DNA of 64,000 bases, taken from positions 558,001 through 622,000 of the forward strand of contig OY729512.2 of NCBI GenBank assembly GCA_963422445.2, in the 5' to 3' direction. The position numbers and the translations under genes are program-made. Every line of letters starts with the position of its first letter. Within the stretch, counting starts at the first letter, position 1. The notes under the pieces were generated by a model, which worked only from the letters and a program-made list of their open reading frames with translations, made no database searches and was not told the DNA's origin. This document shows, piece after piece, positions 17,987 through 27,687 of this stretch. The stretch comes from G963422445 sp963422445 (GTDB lineage Bacteria; Pseudomonadota; Alphaproteobacteria; Thalassobaculales; Thalassobaculaceae).

Positions 17987-19168
17987 TCAGAGAAGGGGGA
18001 TCGGCACTTCAGCACCGTTCCGCTCTGCCGACAGATAACCGGCATAGATTGTCGCCACGGCGTCGGCGGCGAGAGCAGAGTCACTTTCTATCGGTCCATC
18101 AAGCGCGACCGCCCGATAGAACGCCTCGATCTCTTGCGGGAAACCGGTGATGAAGTCTTCGTCGGGCGCGGTCGGTGCCCAGCCCTGTTTGGTTTCGATC
18201 TTCTCGACCACATAGATGTCGCGAAACGCTTCATCGACCGGATTGAATGTCTGCATTGCGGTGTTCGGATTGATGTTGCAGACGGTGCGATGGTTGTTCG
18301 CAACGACCTCAAGCCAGTTGTGAATACCGCCCAGTACTACTTCCGAAGCGAAGATCGTTGCGATCGTACCGTCTTCGAAGGTGACATGCTGAATGGAAAA
18401 GTCCTCAACATCGAAATAGTCGGTCCGGATATGGCCAGCATCGATATAGTCTGGTAGACGGGTGAGGTCGTGTGTCCGCGCTGTAATGGCAACGGGGCGC
18501 ACCGGTTTCCCGGTGCGTGCCCGGCCCTCTACCCGCTTCAGATAGAGCGCTGCAGTCAACGGATGACAGCCCTTGCCGATCAGGGCACCACCGCCATTGA
18601 ACCGCCAGTGTCCATAGAATGGCGAGTGTGAACCCGAATGGGCTTCTTCACCATGGATCCAGAGGATCTGCCCGCCAGTCTTTTCTAGGATTTCCCGTTC
18701 CTTCTGAATCGCCGGAACATAGACCCAGTTTTCAGCGTAAAGGATGCGGGCGTTGCTGCCAGCCTCGGCATCGAGCATCCGCTTGACGCTATCAAGCGCC
18801 CCGTCGAGCGCTGCCTGACGGGGCATGGCTCGGGCGTCGAAACCCTCCGAACCGTCTCCGAAATACCCGGTGAACGGTTTCTCGACGATCGGTGAGACGC
18901 CGCGCTTCAGGGCTGTGACCGCTACGGCTTCGTGAGCGTAGGCGGGGACGCAGACATGGACGACATCGATCTGGTCGAGCAATGCGTCGAGGCTTGCAAA
19001 GGCCGTCAGACCACGTGGTTCGGCGAAGGCACGGGCGGTCTCCGGGGACCGCGAGACAACGCCGACAATTTCTGGATCAGTGCCGTGGACCCGATAAGCC
19101 GACTCGACATGGAAGCTGGCGGAAAAACGGGCGCCGACAATGCCGGCGCGAATGGGTAGTTTGCGCAT
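17987..19168 (-). CDS. Gfo/Idh/MocA-family oxidoreductase
   Basis: A 393-residue NAD(P)-dependent dehydrogenase of the glucose-fructose oxidoreductase/inositol dehydrogenase superfamily. The Rossmann fold starts at residue 7 (RAGIVGARFSASFH); the cofactor/substrate motif EKP is in SPIVEKPFTGYFG (about 95-108), and the C-terminal alpha/beta domain includes HWRFNGGGALIGKGCHPLTAALYL with a candidate catalytic His. Such enzymes oxidise sugars, inositols or related polyols; the substrate cannot be read from sequence. The gene is isolated and divergent from rpmB. Confidence 0.88.
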   Translation of the reverse strand: MRKLPIRAGIVGARFSASFHVESAYRVHGTDPEIVGVVSRSPETARAFAEPRGLTAFASLDALLDQIDVVHVCVPAYAHEAVAVTALKRGVSPIVEKPFTGYFGDGSEGFDARAMPRQAALDGALDSVKRMLDAEAGSNARILYAENWVYVPAIQKEREILEKTGGQILWIHGEEAHSGSHSPFYGHWRFNGGGALIGKGCHPLTAALYLKRVEGRARTGKPVRPVAITARTHDLTRLPDYIDAGHIRTDYFDVEDFSIQHVTFEDGTIATIFASEVVLGGIHNWLEVVANNHRTVCNINPNTAMQTFNPVDEAFRDIYVVEKIETKQGWAPTAPDEDFITGFPQEIEAFYRAVALDGPIESDSALAADAVATIYAGYLSAERNGAEVPIPLL

Positions 19169-19380
19169 GAGCAGGGTGCCTGGAACAGTGTGTGTCGATC
19201 ATTGAGTCTGAACCGGTTTCCGGGGTTACGAAAGGGCAAAACGACAGGCCATCGGCTTTCCAGCCGGACGACATGCAATAGCGGTCTTGACGGCAGAACG
19301 GGACTGGCTTATATGCCGTGCGCAATCCGGTTCGCCCCACTCGGCGGGCAGGATATACTGGATGGGTAAGGAACCAGGTC

Positions 19381-19668
19381 ATGGCCCGGCGTTGTTCAAT
19401 CACTGGCAAGGGTGTGATGGCTGGCAACAATGTCAGTCATGCCAACAACCGGACGCGGCGCCGGTTCCTGCCAAATCTTCAGCGGACATCGCTGATGAGT
19501 GAAGCTTTGGGCCGACCGGTACGCCTGCGGTTGACCACGGCGGCAATTCGCACGATCGAGCACAAAGGCGGCCTGGACGCCTTTCTGAAATCTGCCAAAC
19601 CGGCCGACCTCGGACCCGAGGCGCGGGCTCTGAAGCGCCGTATAGAAAAGGCATCCATCGCATCCTGA
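19381..19668 (+). CDS. rpmB: 50S ribosomal protein L28
   Basis: The 95-residue basic protein starts MARRCSITGKGVMAGNNVSHANNRTRRRF, the standard bacterial L28 N-terminus, and continues with LPNLQRTSL and the RVRLRLTT-like segment PVRLRLTTAAIRTIEHKGGLDAFL. The start at 19381 was chosen by homology; the frame is open a little further upstream. L28 lies at the base of the 50S subunit near the exit-tunnel side. Confidence 0.96.
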   Translation: MARRCSITGKGVMAGNNVSHANNRTRRRFLPNLQRTSLMSEALGRPVRLRLTTAAIRTIEHKGGLDAFLKSAKPADLGPEARALKRRIEKASIAS

Positions 19669-19765
19669 GCGGGTGCCGATACCTGCTGCGTACCGTTTGA
19701 CGCGCAGTGTGGCGGCAAGCCGCGGGTCTGACCCCCGTCATGGCGTCTAAGCAGCGAGCATGGGG

Positions 19766-20071
19766 TCAGATCGACTGGATGAATTCGACAACCTCGCGGG
19801 TCCGTGTGACCTTACCTTCCCAATGCCGGTCGAATTCCGCGATCAACTCCTTGATCTTGGATGATTGCATGACGGCATTCGCGGCTTCGAGGTCGGGAAA
19901 CTCATAACAGGCGATATGAACATTCGGATCAAGACGGCTCCAGCCCCGTTTTGCGCTCAAGGGTTGGAAGCAACGGTGAGCGTCAGGCAGGTGCTCATCG
20001 CAATACCAGCGATCGAACTGGTCGCGCACCGACGGGTCAACATCGGCTCTCACCATTAGGCATGCGATCAT
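19766..20071 (-). CDS. small dimeric alpha/beta-barrel-like protein
   Basis: A 101-residue protein starting MIACLMVRADVDPSVRDQFDRWY, with DEHLPDAHRCFQPLSAKRGWSR and a C-terminal helix (VMQSSKIKELIAEFDRHW). The pattern of two beta-alpha-beta units with the DEHLPD motif resembles EthD/ABM-type monooxygenase-like small proteins. The frame extends upstream to 20176 without conserved sequence. No catalytic function assigned; it is next to rpmB in convergent orientation. Confidence 0.6.
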   Translation of the reverse strand: MIACLMVRADVDPSVRDQFDRWYCDEHLPDAHRCFQPLSAKRGWSRLDPNVHIACYEFPDLEAANAVMQSSKIKELIAEFDRHWEGKVTRTREVVEFIQSI

Positions 20072-20472
20072 GACACAGGCTCCAATTTGCAGTAACGCTG
20101 TGTAATGTAAAGCATTGCGACCCTGGAGAACATCCCTTGAACCTGCCGCAGCGGGACAGAATGCCATTTCATCCAATCCACGATTGCCTCTCCTGCCGAA
20201 GCACTTCGGTGCGCGCCGTGGTCTTTGCGCAGTCTGCCATGCCTGCTCGAAATGTTTCCGGATACGCTCCGAATCGCATCGATCTTGCCGGTAAGGGCCA
20301 TTCGCAACACAGAAATGATCATCCCGTAGATTGCAGGCCTCTGACTGTCAGACCTGCGTACACTGCGGTAGCCAGTTCGCTTCTTCTCGGCCAAACGTCT
20401 ATTTCCGGGATAAATCCCGGCCAAAGACCATCCGATCGCCGCCCGGACGGCGGCTCACGGACCGACACCTCC
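20072..20472. other. intergenic, decayed sequence
   Basis: About 400 bases upstream of the small barrel-like protein gene and downstream of a minus-strand pseudogene. Several short frames exist but none looks coding. Confidence 0.4.
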
Positions 20473-20966
20473 TCACTCACCCCGGACGGACGCAAACACC
20501 TGTTCGACCACAGGCAGTTGGCGTTCAAAATAGTACTCTCCCGGGGCCAGATACAATATGATATCCTGCGCGTCTTCCAACTGGGCTGCCAAACCACGCC
20601 TTGCATGATCAGCCCGCTTTGAATGGTATAGGTAATGTCAAAGTGAAAGCCACGATTGGGACCGAACTGCGCCAGCTTCAAATTCTCCGCTTCGACCTGT
20701 TGAGCACCCGGGCGCGTGAGTGTTGTCCCGGTGAGTTCCGTGACGTCTCAGGCGGGCATGCTGTCTTTCGGCTACCCGTTGATCCGGGTAATCGGGTCGC
20801 CCGTATTTACCTCCATCAAGAAGTGCAATTCGTTGAGTCCGACGCTATCGATGGTCCAATGGTCTCCGAACGTATAGAAATAGTTCACTTTCACCCACGC
20901 CACTCGCGGATGTATGGCGAGACCGGCGCCGACTACAAGGATCAGAATCAGGCATCGCTTCCACAT
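20473..20966 (-). pseudogene. broken exported protein of unknown function
   Basis: A minus-strand frame starts MWKRCLILILVVGAGLA (signal peptide) and reads through VNYFYTFGDHWTIDSVGLNELHFLMEV. Coding-like sequence continues past two in-frame stops (TAG at 20772-20774 and a TGA 24 nt further on) into FGPNRGFHFDITYTIQSGLIMQG. It then changes frame near 20590 to finish QLEDAQDIILYLAPGEYYFERQ and VVEQVFASVRGE with a stop at 20473. Both segments have coding character. I do not recognise the family. The gene was probably the second of an operon after the truncated frame at 20978-21091. Confidence 0.6.
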
Positions 20967-20977
20967 GACACCCTCCC

Positions 20978-21091
20978 TCAAAATTGTTCGATGTAAAACA
21001 GGATCATTTCCCGGTCATCTGCGTCCGGAAGTTCAGTGAGATACATATTCAACTGCAAGCAAGCCGCGGTTTTGTCACCGCCTTTCAGAGC
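20978..21091 (-). pseudogene. 3' fragment of an unknown gene cut by an IS630 relic
   Basis: Coding-like C-terminus KTAACLQLNMYLTELPDADD followed by REMILFYIEQF and a stop. Sequence upstream of about 21091 is replaced by IS630-type DNA. The fragment ends just before the start of the broken exported protein, suggesting an old two-gene operon. Confidence 0.45.
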
Positions 21092-21371
21092 CATGCCATC
21101 CTCGGCAACCACGCCACTCACAAGCACAAGGAAGTCCAGGTCTGGCTCGCATGCCATCCGCGCTGGACCTTCCACGTCACCCCACCTCGAGCTCGTAGCT
21201 GAACGCGCTCGAAGGCGTCTGCCGCTCCGTACGCGACCTGCAGGACGCCATCCGCCGCGTCATCGACGAACACGACACCACCGAAGCCAGGCCTTTCGTC
21301 TGGACCGCCGATCCCGATACCAGCTTCACCGCAAGAAAAAGAGGGGTCCAAACGTTGGGATCAATACACTA
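21092..21371 (+). mobile_element. IS630-family 3' fragment
   Basis: The last 280 bp of the same IS630 type seen at 25249 and 43193, beginning within the codons for HAILxNxATHKHKxVQVWLA and ending GGATCAATACACTAG. The frame is broken near 21190, and part of the LTRRRLKYGVFRSVHE region is lost. The next element (IS5 copy A) is inserted at the CTAG that forms its end. Confidence 0.8.
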
Positions 21372-21372
21372 G

Positions 21373-22194
21373 ATAGTGTCGTCATGAGTGATGTTCATCT
21401 GTCCTATCTGTCGAACTCACTCGATGGTTCTTGGAGGCGACTCATGGGAATGGCTCATCGGCGTCACGACATCTCGGCCAGGGTCTGGCTGTTGCTGGAG
21501 CCTCATCTGCCTGGCCGAGCGGGAAGTAGGGGTGGGGTGGCGAATGCGATCTTCTGGATTCTGCGTACCGGCGCTCCCTGGCGTGATGTGCCGCCAGACT
21601 ATGGAGACTGGAAAAATACCCATCGTCGGTTCTGTCGCTGGCGGGACAAGGGGGTCTGGGAGGCGTTGTTGGAGCCTCTGGTGGATGAGCCGGAGGATGA
21701 GTGGCTGATGATTGACGCCAGTCATCTCAAGGTACATCCCCATGCGGCCGGTGCGGTCGGTGGCCATCAGGCGATGGATCGCACAAAAGGGGGCTGAACA
21801 CGACGCTGCACTTGGCTGTGGACGCGCATGGGATGCCGGTGCGGGTGTTGGTGACCGAGGGGACGGCAGCAGATTGCAGTCAAGCGGTCGAGCTGATTGA
21901 AGGGATAGATGCCGAGTCCTTGTTGGCGGACAAGGCCTATGACACGACTGCCATCCTATCTTATTGTGAGGAGCATGGAGTCATTGCGGTGATTCGACCG
22001 AAGCGTAACCGCAAGCACCCCGGAGCGTATGATGTCCCTCTCTACCGGCACCGGCATTTGGTGGAGAACGCCTTTCTGTGGCTCAAGCGCTGGCATGGGA
22101 TTGCCACGCGATACGCCAAGAATGCCGCATCGTTTCTTGCCGCGGTGCAGATTCGGTGTCTGGCGCTCCGGGCTGGCATTTCGTGACGACACTA
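21373..22194 (+). mobile_element. IS5-family (IS427-type) element, copy A, degraded
   Basis: Begins ATAGTGTCGTCATGAG after CTAG (21369-21372) and ends at TGACGACACTA, where the 1.5-kb DDE element copy A begins, so the last base of the right end and its CTAG are missing. The transposase is in two frames: orfA from 21384 (MSDVHLSYLSNSLDGSWRRL) and orfB to 22186. Compared with copies B and C it lacks about 24 bases near 21530 (the AQDNRRF segment), so it is probably inactive. Confidence 0.85.
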
Positions 22195-23691
22195 GAGCTT
22201 CTTGCAAAATTGCCGGCCCGACCGGTTTTTTGCCTTGTCGAGGCTGATTTTGTTGTCGAGGGCCTGGGTCCCGGGGCACCCCGTGGTATGTTGTGTTTCT
22301 ACAATAACAAGATACCGAGGAGGTGACCTCGCTGACCCTTGGTTCGACCCTATCCGACATTTGGCACCGATTTCAAGGGGACCTTTTCCCTGCGTTGACC
22401 GAAGCGGTCGGTCCTCTCCTCGAGACGCACAAGCGCTTCGTGACAGCTCTCGATCTCGTCAAGGTGGAGGGCTTCGTCGATGAGGTGTGGACCGGTCCGG
22501 GTCGGCCCCGGGAGGATCGCCGGGCGCTGGCCCGTGGCGTCATCGCCAAGGCGGTGTGGGGTCTGCCGACGACCCGCCACCTGATCGACAGGCTCAAGGT
22601 GGACCCGGCGTTGCGCCGGCTGTGCGGCTGGTCGCGTGTCTCGGAGATCCCGCGTGAAGCGACGTTTTCGCGGACGTTTGCCGAATTTTCGCAGTCCCGT
22701 CTTCCGGAGAGGATGCACGCGGCTCTGGTTGCAGAGACACTGGGCGACGCGCTCATCGGCCACGTGTCGCGGGACTCGACGGCCATCGAGGCCCGGGAGA
22801 CGCCGGCCCCGACGCCGAAGGCCAGGACGCCGAACCGCAAGCGCGGCCGGCCCCGCAAGGGCGCGGAGAGGACGAAGGAGCCTGGGCGTCTCGAAAAGCA
22901 AGCGAACGGGATGGATCTCGATGAGATGCTCGACGCGCTGCCGAAGGTCTGCGATCACGGGGCAAAGAAGAATGCCAAGGGGGTCCTGGAGGCCTGGTGC
23001 GGTGACAAGCTGCATATCGACACAGCAGACTGCGGGGTGCCGCTGAGTACCGTTCTCACCTCGGCATCCGTCCATGACAGCCAGGTCGCGATCCCGCTGG
23101 CGATGATGACCGCCGGGCTTGTGACCAATCTCTACGATCTCATGGACGCGGCCTATGATGCCGGGGAGATCCACCAGATGAGCGAACGGCTTGGCCATGT
23201 GCTGATCATCGATGTCAATCCGCGCCGGGACAAGGATCTCAAGGAGGAGCGAGACCGGGAGGCCCGGGCCCGGCGTGCAGCAGGTCATGTCGATCCCGAG
23301 ACCGTGCGGTTTCGGATCCGGTCCGGTGTCGAGAGGACCAACGCCCGCCTCAAGGATGAGTTTGGCGGGCGCCATGTCCGCGTCCGTGGATATTCCAAGG
23401 TCGCCTGCCATCTCATGGTCGGCATCCTGGCCCTGGCGGCTGACCCGTTGATACGTCTCGCCGCCCCATAGCGCGGCTCCGACAACGCATACCGACCCTT
23501 CGCGGCCCTCTCGAAGAGAGGGACCCGGAGAGGCGTGTCCCGATGTCCACAAAGGTCCCTGTTTGTTCTCATCGTCTCTGATGAGACACCGCGAATCCAT
23601 GGATTCCGACCTCCAGGTGCAGAGGTGACCGGAAGCAACCGATCGATCCGGGATCACCGGACCCTGGGGACAGGAATTTTGCAAGAGGTTC
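22195..23691 (+). mobile_element. 1.5-kb DDE insertion sequence, copy A
   Basis: A 1497-bp unit with imperfect terminal inverted repeats: GAGCTTCTTGCAAAATT on the left and the complement of GAACCTCTTGCAAAATT on the right. It is the same element as 34612-36108 and 41667-43164. Unlike those copies it has no matching 4-bp flanks (ACTA left, TGTA right), so a rearrangement followed insertion. It is directly joined to the truncated end of IS5 copy A. Confidence 0.88.
22323..23471 (+). CDS. DDE transposase of the 1.5-kb element, copy A
   Basis: A 382-residue transposase with GTG start at 22323; copies B and C use an ATG 9 nt further in, where this copy has CTG. The N-terminal helical region includes the target motif-like EIPREATFSRTFAEFSQSRL, then the first Asp in GHVSRDSTAIEARE, a Lys/Arg-rich insert (NRKRGRPRKGAERTKEP), the second Asp in YDLMDAAYDA and the Glu in SGVERTNARLKDEFGGRH. 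This resembles transposases labelled IS1182/IS5-like; I cannot fix the family. The frame is intact. Confidence 0.85.
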   Translation: MTSLTLGSTLSDIWHRFQGDLFPALTEAVGPLLETHKRFVTALDLVKVEGFVDEVWTGPGRPREDRRALARGVIAKAVWGLPTTRHLIDRLKVDPALRRLCGWSRVSEIPREATFSRTFAEFSQSRLPERMHAALVAETLGDALIGHVSRDSTAIEARETPAPTPKARTPNRKRGRPRKGAERTKEPGRLEKQANGMDLDEMLDALPKVCDHGAKKNAKGVLEAWCGDKLHIDTADCGVPLSTVLTSASVHDSQVAIPLAMMTAGLVTNLYDLMDAAYDAGEIHQMSERLGHVLIIDVNPRRDKDLKEERDREARARRAAGHVDPETVRFRIRSGVERTNARLKDEFGGRHVRVRGYSKVACHLMVGILALAADPLIRLAAP

Positions 23692-23756
23692 TGTAGACGG
23701 GCGGCAATTTCAGACGATCCAATCCGATGGGTCGCCCGCTGCCGTACCGTGGTCTT

Positions 23757-24119
23757 TCAATCCGGCGACCGGTCGCGACCGAAACTCGCAACCGCGGTAC
23801 CGCCAAGGGCTTCACCCTGAAGGGCAATAGCCCCATCGGCGAAATCTCCGCCCGCGCGCAGAATCCTCAGGCCTGTTCCGATTGTCTACAGATCTGTGAC
23901 GACGGTATCGATTTGGGCGATTGTCTTGATCGCAGTCGCAACGTCACCAGCGCTGTGGACCGATCCCCATTTCGGCACCCCGGCGAATTCACACAATACG
24001 GGGACAGGAATGGCAATGACGGTTGCCTGAAGACGCAATGTCCGGGCCACCGCAGCTTGCCCGGCATCATCAAGTATGATCACACGCAGCAAGATATTTG
24101 TATCGGCAGTGATCTTCAC
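23757..24119 (-). pseudogene. vapC: VapC-type PIN-domain toxin with internal stop
   Basis: Reading from GTG at 24119: KITADTNILLRVIILDDAGQ carries the first PIN-domain Asp, followed by VIAIPVPVLCEF with the conserved Glu. After a TAG at codon 78 (23886-23888) the same frame continues LRILRAGGDFADGAIAL, with the later PIN acidic residues (DFAD), and ends at 23757. Total 121 codons, normal for VapC. The nonsense codon removes the second half of the active site, so the RNase toxin should be dead. The GTG overlaps an upstream TGA, as toxin-antitoxin pairs do, but no recognisable antitoxin remains. Confidence 0.75.
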
Positions 24120-24399
24120 AGCTCTTCCGCCCTTCTCATTGCACAAACAAGCTGAACGTTTGACGGTGTTCCAGGATTTGTCGCGATGTGCCGCAAATCA
24201 CGCGTCCGTCGGCGTCAGTTGGCGATACGGATGGTGTCATGGTGGAGACGTTGCCACCGTGCCGAATTCTTGAATGGTTTCGCCCGAATCTAGTGACCGG
24301 ATCGACGGCGGGACCGGACGCTGTCAGCGCTGTCTCTGGGATCCCGACCGGCGCTGCGAGGCTGTCGTTTTTCGCGTTGTGCCGGATCGACAGTTGATG
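24120..24399. other. intergenic between vapC relic and IS4 relic
   Basis: About 280 bases where an antitoxin gene would be expected upstream of vapC. No AbrB- or RHH-type antitoxin could be read. The right part grades into the IS4-type transposase relic. Confidence 0.35.
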
Positions 24400-25248
24400 G
24401 ACGGACCTGTCTCTCCGCGCTCGATCATGCGTTCGGCGACCCGTGTTCCCGTGGCAAGACGGGTGTCGCCTTTCCGGACCACCTGATGGCCCGGCGCCGC
24501 ATCGTGTTTGCGATCGAGAGAGCAGCCCAGGCTCGCGATCAGCCGGAAGGCGTGGCCAAGCGACATCTGCGCCGGGACCGACCCGTCACCGTCATCCCCC
24601 GCGCCGGGCACCGGGATGTCGCGGGTGACCGCAAAATCCGCCAGAACCACACGTTCGACCTTCGGGAGCATGGTCGCGGCCGGTCGTTCGGGCGTATCGC
24701 GTCCGAGCCGTGTCAGGATCGCCAGGCCCAGATGATCACGGCATTGATGGTCACGGCGCGCTTGACCCGTTCGGCGGTGATGTGAACGATCTTCTCGACA
24801 TCGCAGCCGGATGTCAGGATCCTGTGATACTCCTCGATGTGCCAGCGAAGCGCATACAGAGCGACGACCTCCTGCGCCTGTTTGACGGTGCCGACCGGCC
24901 ATGTCGTGATCAGCAACCATTCGATCCTCTCGCCCCCGCTCGGCGCGGTGTCCTCGCGCAGGTGAACCAGGGTCAGGCGGACCGGCTCGGAGCTGAGTTC
25001 CGCCTGCCGGCCTTGCGGGATCGGGAGAGCGAGACTGTTCCAGCGCAGCGCACTGTGTGCCGTACGCGTCTCACGGCCAGCGAAGGCCTTCTGACCCCGC
25101 GCGGCCCGGCGCGCAGACGCCCGATCGACCTTGATGTCGATAGGGTTGCGTACCTGCGCCGCGCGCATCGTCTCGAACAGTTTTTCCAGTCGTCGAGACC
25201 CGGTCGTGCGTCGCGCAGACCAACAGGTCGGCCCCGCCCTCGTCGCGC
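24400..25248 (-). pseudogene. IS4-family (IS50-like) transposase remnant
   Basis: Minus-strand protein relic with the C-terminal half of an IS4-type transposase: RLEKLFETMRAAQVRNPIDI, LTLVHLREDTAPSGGERIEWLL, then the Y-(2)-R-(3)-E-(6)-K-like block YALRWHIEEYHRILTSGC with the catalytic Glu. It shifts frame near 24720 into LGRDTPERPAATMLPKVERV and the terminal GHAFRLIASLGCSLDRKHDA block. The 5' part is missing because IS630 copy A begins at 25249. No inverted repeats were found. Confidence 0.75.
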
Positions 25249-26366
25249 TAGTGGATTGATCATTACAAATATATCCATTATTGTGTTCTTCTGATTTGTC
25301 GATCACGGAGGTCTGCAAGATGCGCCCTGGTGTTTCATTCACGCTCACTTCAGGCGACTGGCATCGCCTTGAAACGGTTGTCCCGGACCCGAAGAGCCCG
25401 CAGAAGCACGTCTGGCGGGCGCGCATCGTTCTTCTGAGCGACGATGGGCTCGGCAGGATGGCCATCATGAGAGAGACCGGTAAGGCGAAGAACAGTGTCT
25501 GGCGCTGGCAGGACCGCTTCTATGGAAGACGGTGTGGACGGACTTCTGCGGGACAAGACGCGTCCGCCGGGCAAGACGCCTCTGGCTCCTGAGCAGGTGG
25601 CGAAGATCGTAGAGTTGACCCACACTTCGCCGCCTCACGCGGCGACCCACTGGACGCTGCGGGCGATGGCGAAGGCTGTGGAGGGGTTGCCGCTTCGACG
25701 GTCTGGGCGGTCTGGCAGGCGCATGGCCTGATGCCGCACCGCTGGCGGCCGTTCACGCTTTCGAACGATCCCGCCTGCCTCGAGACGCTGACCGACATCG
25801 TCGGCCTCTCCGTTGCGCCGCCGGCTCACGCGGTCGTGCTGTCGATCGATGACAGGTCGCCCATTCACGCACTTGACCGCACACAGCCCGGCCTGCCTCT
25901 GAAGAAAGGCCGAGGCGCCACCATGACACATGATTCCAGGCGCAACGGCACGACGACGCTGTTTGCCGCCCTGACCGTTCTCGACGGCACGGTCATCGGC
26001 CAACACGCCAGTCGGCATCGCCGCCAGGAGTTCCTGAGATTCCTCAACCGCATCGCGCACACGATACCCGCCGGCGTCCCGGTCCATGCCATCCTCGACA
26101 ACGACGCTACTCACAAGCACAAGGACGTCCAGGTCTGGCTCGCACGCCATCCGCGCTGGACCTTCCACGTCACCCCCACCTCGAGCTCGTGGCTGAACGC
26201 GCTCGAAGGCGTCTTCGCCAAGCGGACACGAACTCCAGGACGCCATCCGCCGCGTCATCGACGAACACAACACCACAGAAGCCAAGCCCTTCGTCTGGAC
26301 CGCCGATCCCGATACCATCATCGCCGCAAGAAAAAGAGGGGTTCAAGCGTTGGAATCAATCAACTA
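25249..26366 (+). mobile_element. IS630-family element, broken copy A
   Basis: Bounded by CTAG at both ends with TA target bases at 25249-25250 and 26365-26366; ends CTAGTGGATTGAT and the complement of CTAGTTGATTGATTCC. Nearly identical to 43193-44344 but lacking about 40 bases near 26222 (the LTRRRLKYGVFRSV codons). It interrupts an IS4-type transposase relic on its left. Confidence 0.87.
25320..26366 (+). pseudogene. IS630 transposase, multiply frameshifted (copy A)
   Basis: The N-terminal HTH region begins MRPGVSFTLTSGDWHRLETV and includes MAIMRETGKAKNSVWRWQDR. The frame then shifts near 25515 (RDKTRPPGKTPLAPEQVAKI), again near 25690, and continues through the catalytic core (VVLSIDDRSPIHALDRTQPG; HAILDNDATHKHKDVQVWLA). 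An internal deletion near 26222 removes part of the C-terminus. The first catalytic Asp and the DNxxTHK-type motif are still visible. Not functional as written. Confidence 0.85.
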
Positions 26367-26490
26367 GTCTGCCCTCGGCCCTGATCGAATGAAGCGGGCG
26401 GGGTCGGTTTCGGAGAAACCCGCATCAACGCCACCATATGATGGGATCACGCTCCGGCAACATAATTGCGAGCAATAAAGGGGTGCGTTC

Positions 26491-27672
26491 ATGACCAGCT
26501 ATGATGTGACGATTGTCGGTGGTGGGGTGATCGGTAGCGCCATCGCCTATTTTCTGATGGCTAGTCCCGAGTTTGACGGACGGGTTGCCGTCATCGAGGC
26601 CGATCCCACCTATCGCACCGCCTCGACGCCCTATTCCTGCGGTGGCGTAAGGCAACAGTTCTCCAATCCCGAGAATATCGAAATCGGCCTGTTCGCATAC
26701 CACTTCGTCACCCATGCCGAACACTATCTCTCCATTGACGGCACAGCGCCCGACCTTTCTTGGCGCGAAGGAGGTTATTTATTCCTGTCGAGCGCCGATG
26801 GCATCGCCGCGCTGCACGACAACCATCGCATCCAGACAAACCTCGGAGCTGATATCGAACTGCTCGATCCGTCAGGGCTTGCCCAGCGCTTTCCATGGCT
26901 GAATGTCGAAGATCTCGCTGGCGGCACATACGGGCGATCCGGTGAAGGCTGGCTCGATCCCAATTCCCTGCTACAGGCGTTCCGGGCCAAGGCGCGTCAT
27001 CTCGGCGCCAGCTATCTGACCGGCACCGTCACCGACCTCGAACATGACGGCCATCGGATGACGGGGCTGACTCTCGCGGACGGAACGGCAATCGCTTGCG
27101 GCACGGTCGTCAATGCCGCCGGCGCCCGGGCCGGTCAGGTCGCCGCGCTCGCTGGTATCGAACTGCCGGTGGCGCCGCGGAAGCGGTCCGTCTATGTCAT
27201 CGATTGTCGCGAAGACCTGACGCCGCCGCTGCCACTCACCATTGATACGACCGGCGTGTTCATCAGGCCTGAAGGCGGCGGCTACATTTGCGGCGTATCG
27301 CCGCCCGAAGACCGGGACCCGGATGCCTGGGACGATATGGATGTCGATTATCACTGGTACGACGATATCGTATGGCCGGCGCTCGCCCACCGTATTCCGG
27401 CCTTCGAAGCCATCAAGATGACCGGGGCATGGGCCGGATGGTACGACTACAACGAAGCGGACCAGAACGGCATCGTCGGCCGTCATCCGGAGATCGGAAA
27501 TTTTCTGTTTGCGAACGGTTTTTCCGGTCATGGACTACAACAGTCGCCGGCAGTCGGGCGCGCCGTGACCGAGTTGATCACCACCAACGCATTCCAGACC
27601 ATCGATCTGACCAGATTCGCCTTTGAGCGGCTTGCCAAAGGGCGTCTGGTGCTGGAAGTCAATGTCGTCTGA
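26491..27672 (+). CDS. FAD-dependent oxidoreductase (DAO/sarcosine-oxidase-like)
   Basis: A 393-residue flavoprotein of the D-amino-acid/sarcosine oxidase superfamily. The FAD-binding GxGxxG is in VTIVGGGVIGSAIAYFL (about 5-21) and the acidic ribose-binding residue in VAVIEADPTY. Typical features follow: TPYSCGGVRQQFSNPENIEI, GTVVNAAGARAGQVAALAGI and the C-terminal GIVGRHPEIGNFLFANGFSGHGLQQSPAVGRA. The last block matches the DAO-family FAD pyrophosphate site. The substrate is unknown (an N-methylated amino acid or glycine-like amine is likely). It converges with gyrB, with 15 nt between stops. Confidence 0.9.
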   Translation: MTSYDVTIVGGGVIGSAIAYFLMASPEFDGRVAVIEADPTYRTASTPYSCGGVRQQFSNPENIEIGLFAYHFVTHAEHYLSIDGTAPDLSWREGGYLFLSSADGIAALHDNHRIQTNLGADIELLDPSGLAQRFPWLNVEDLAGGTYGRSGEGWLDPNSLLQAFRAKARHLGASYLTGTVTDLEHDGHRMTGLTLADGTAIACGTVVNAAGARAGQVAALAGIELPVAPRKRSVYVIDCREDLTPPLPLTIDTTGVFIRPEGGGYICGVSPPEDRDPDAWDDMDVDYHWYDDIVWPALAHRIPAFEAIKMTGAWAGWYDYNEADQNGIVGRHPEIGNFLFANGFSGHGLQQSPAVGRAVTELITTNAFQTIDLTRFAFERLAKGRLVLEVNVV

Positions 27673-27687
27673 CGACAGGTCCGGTTA

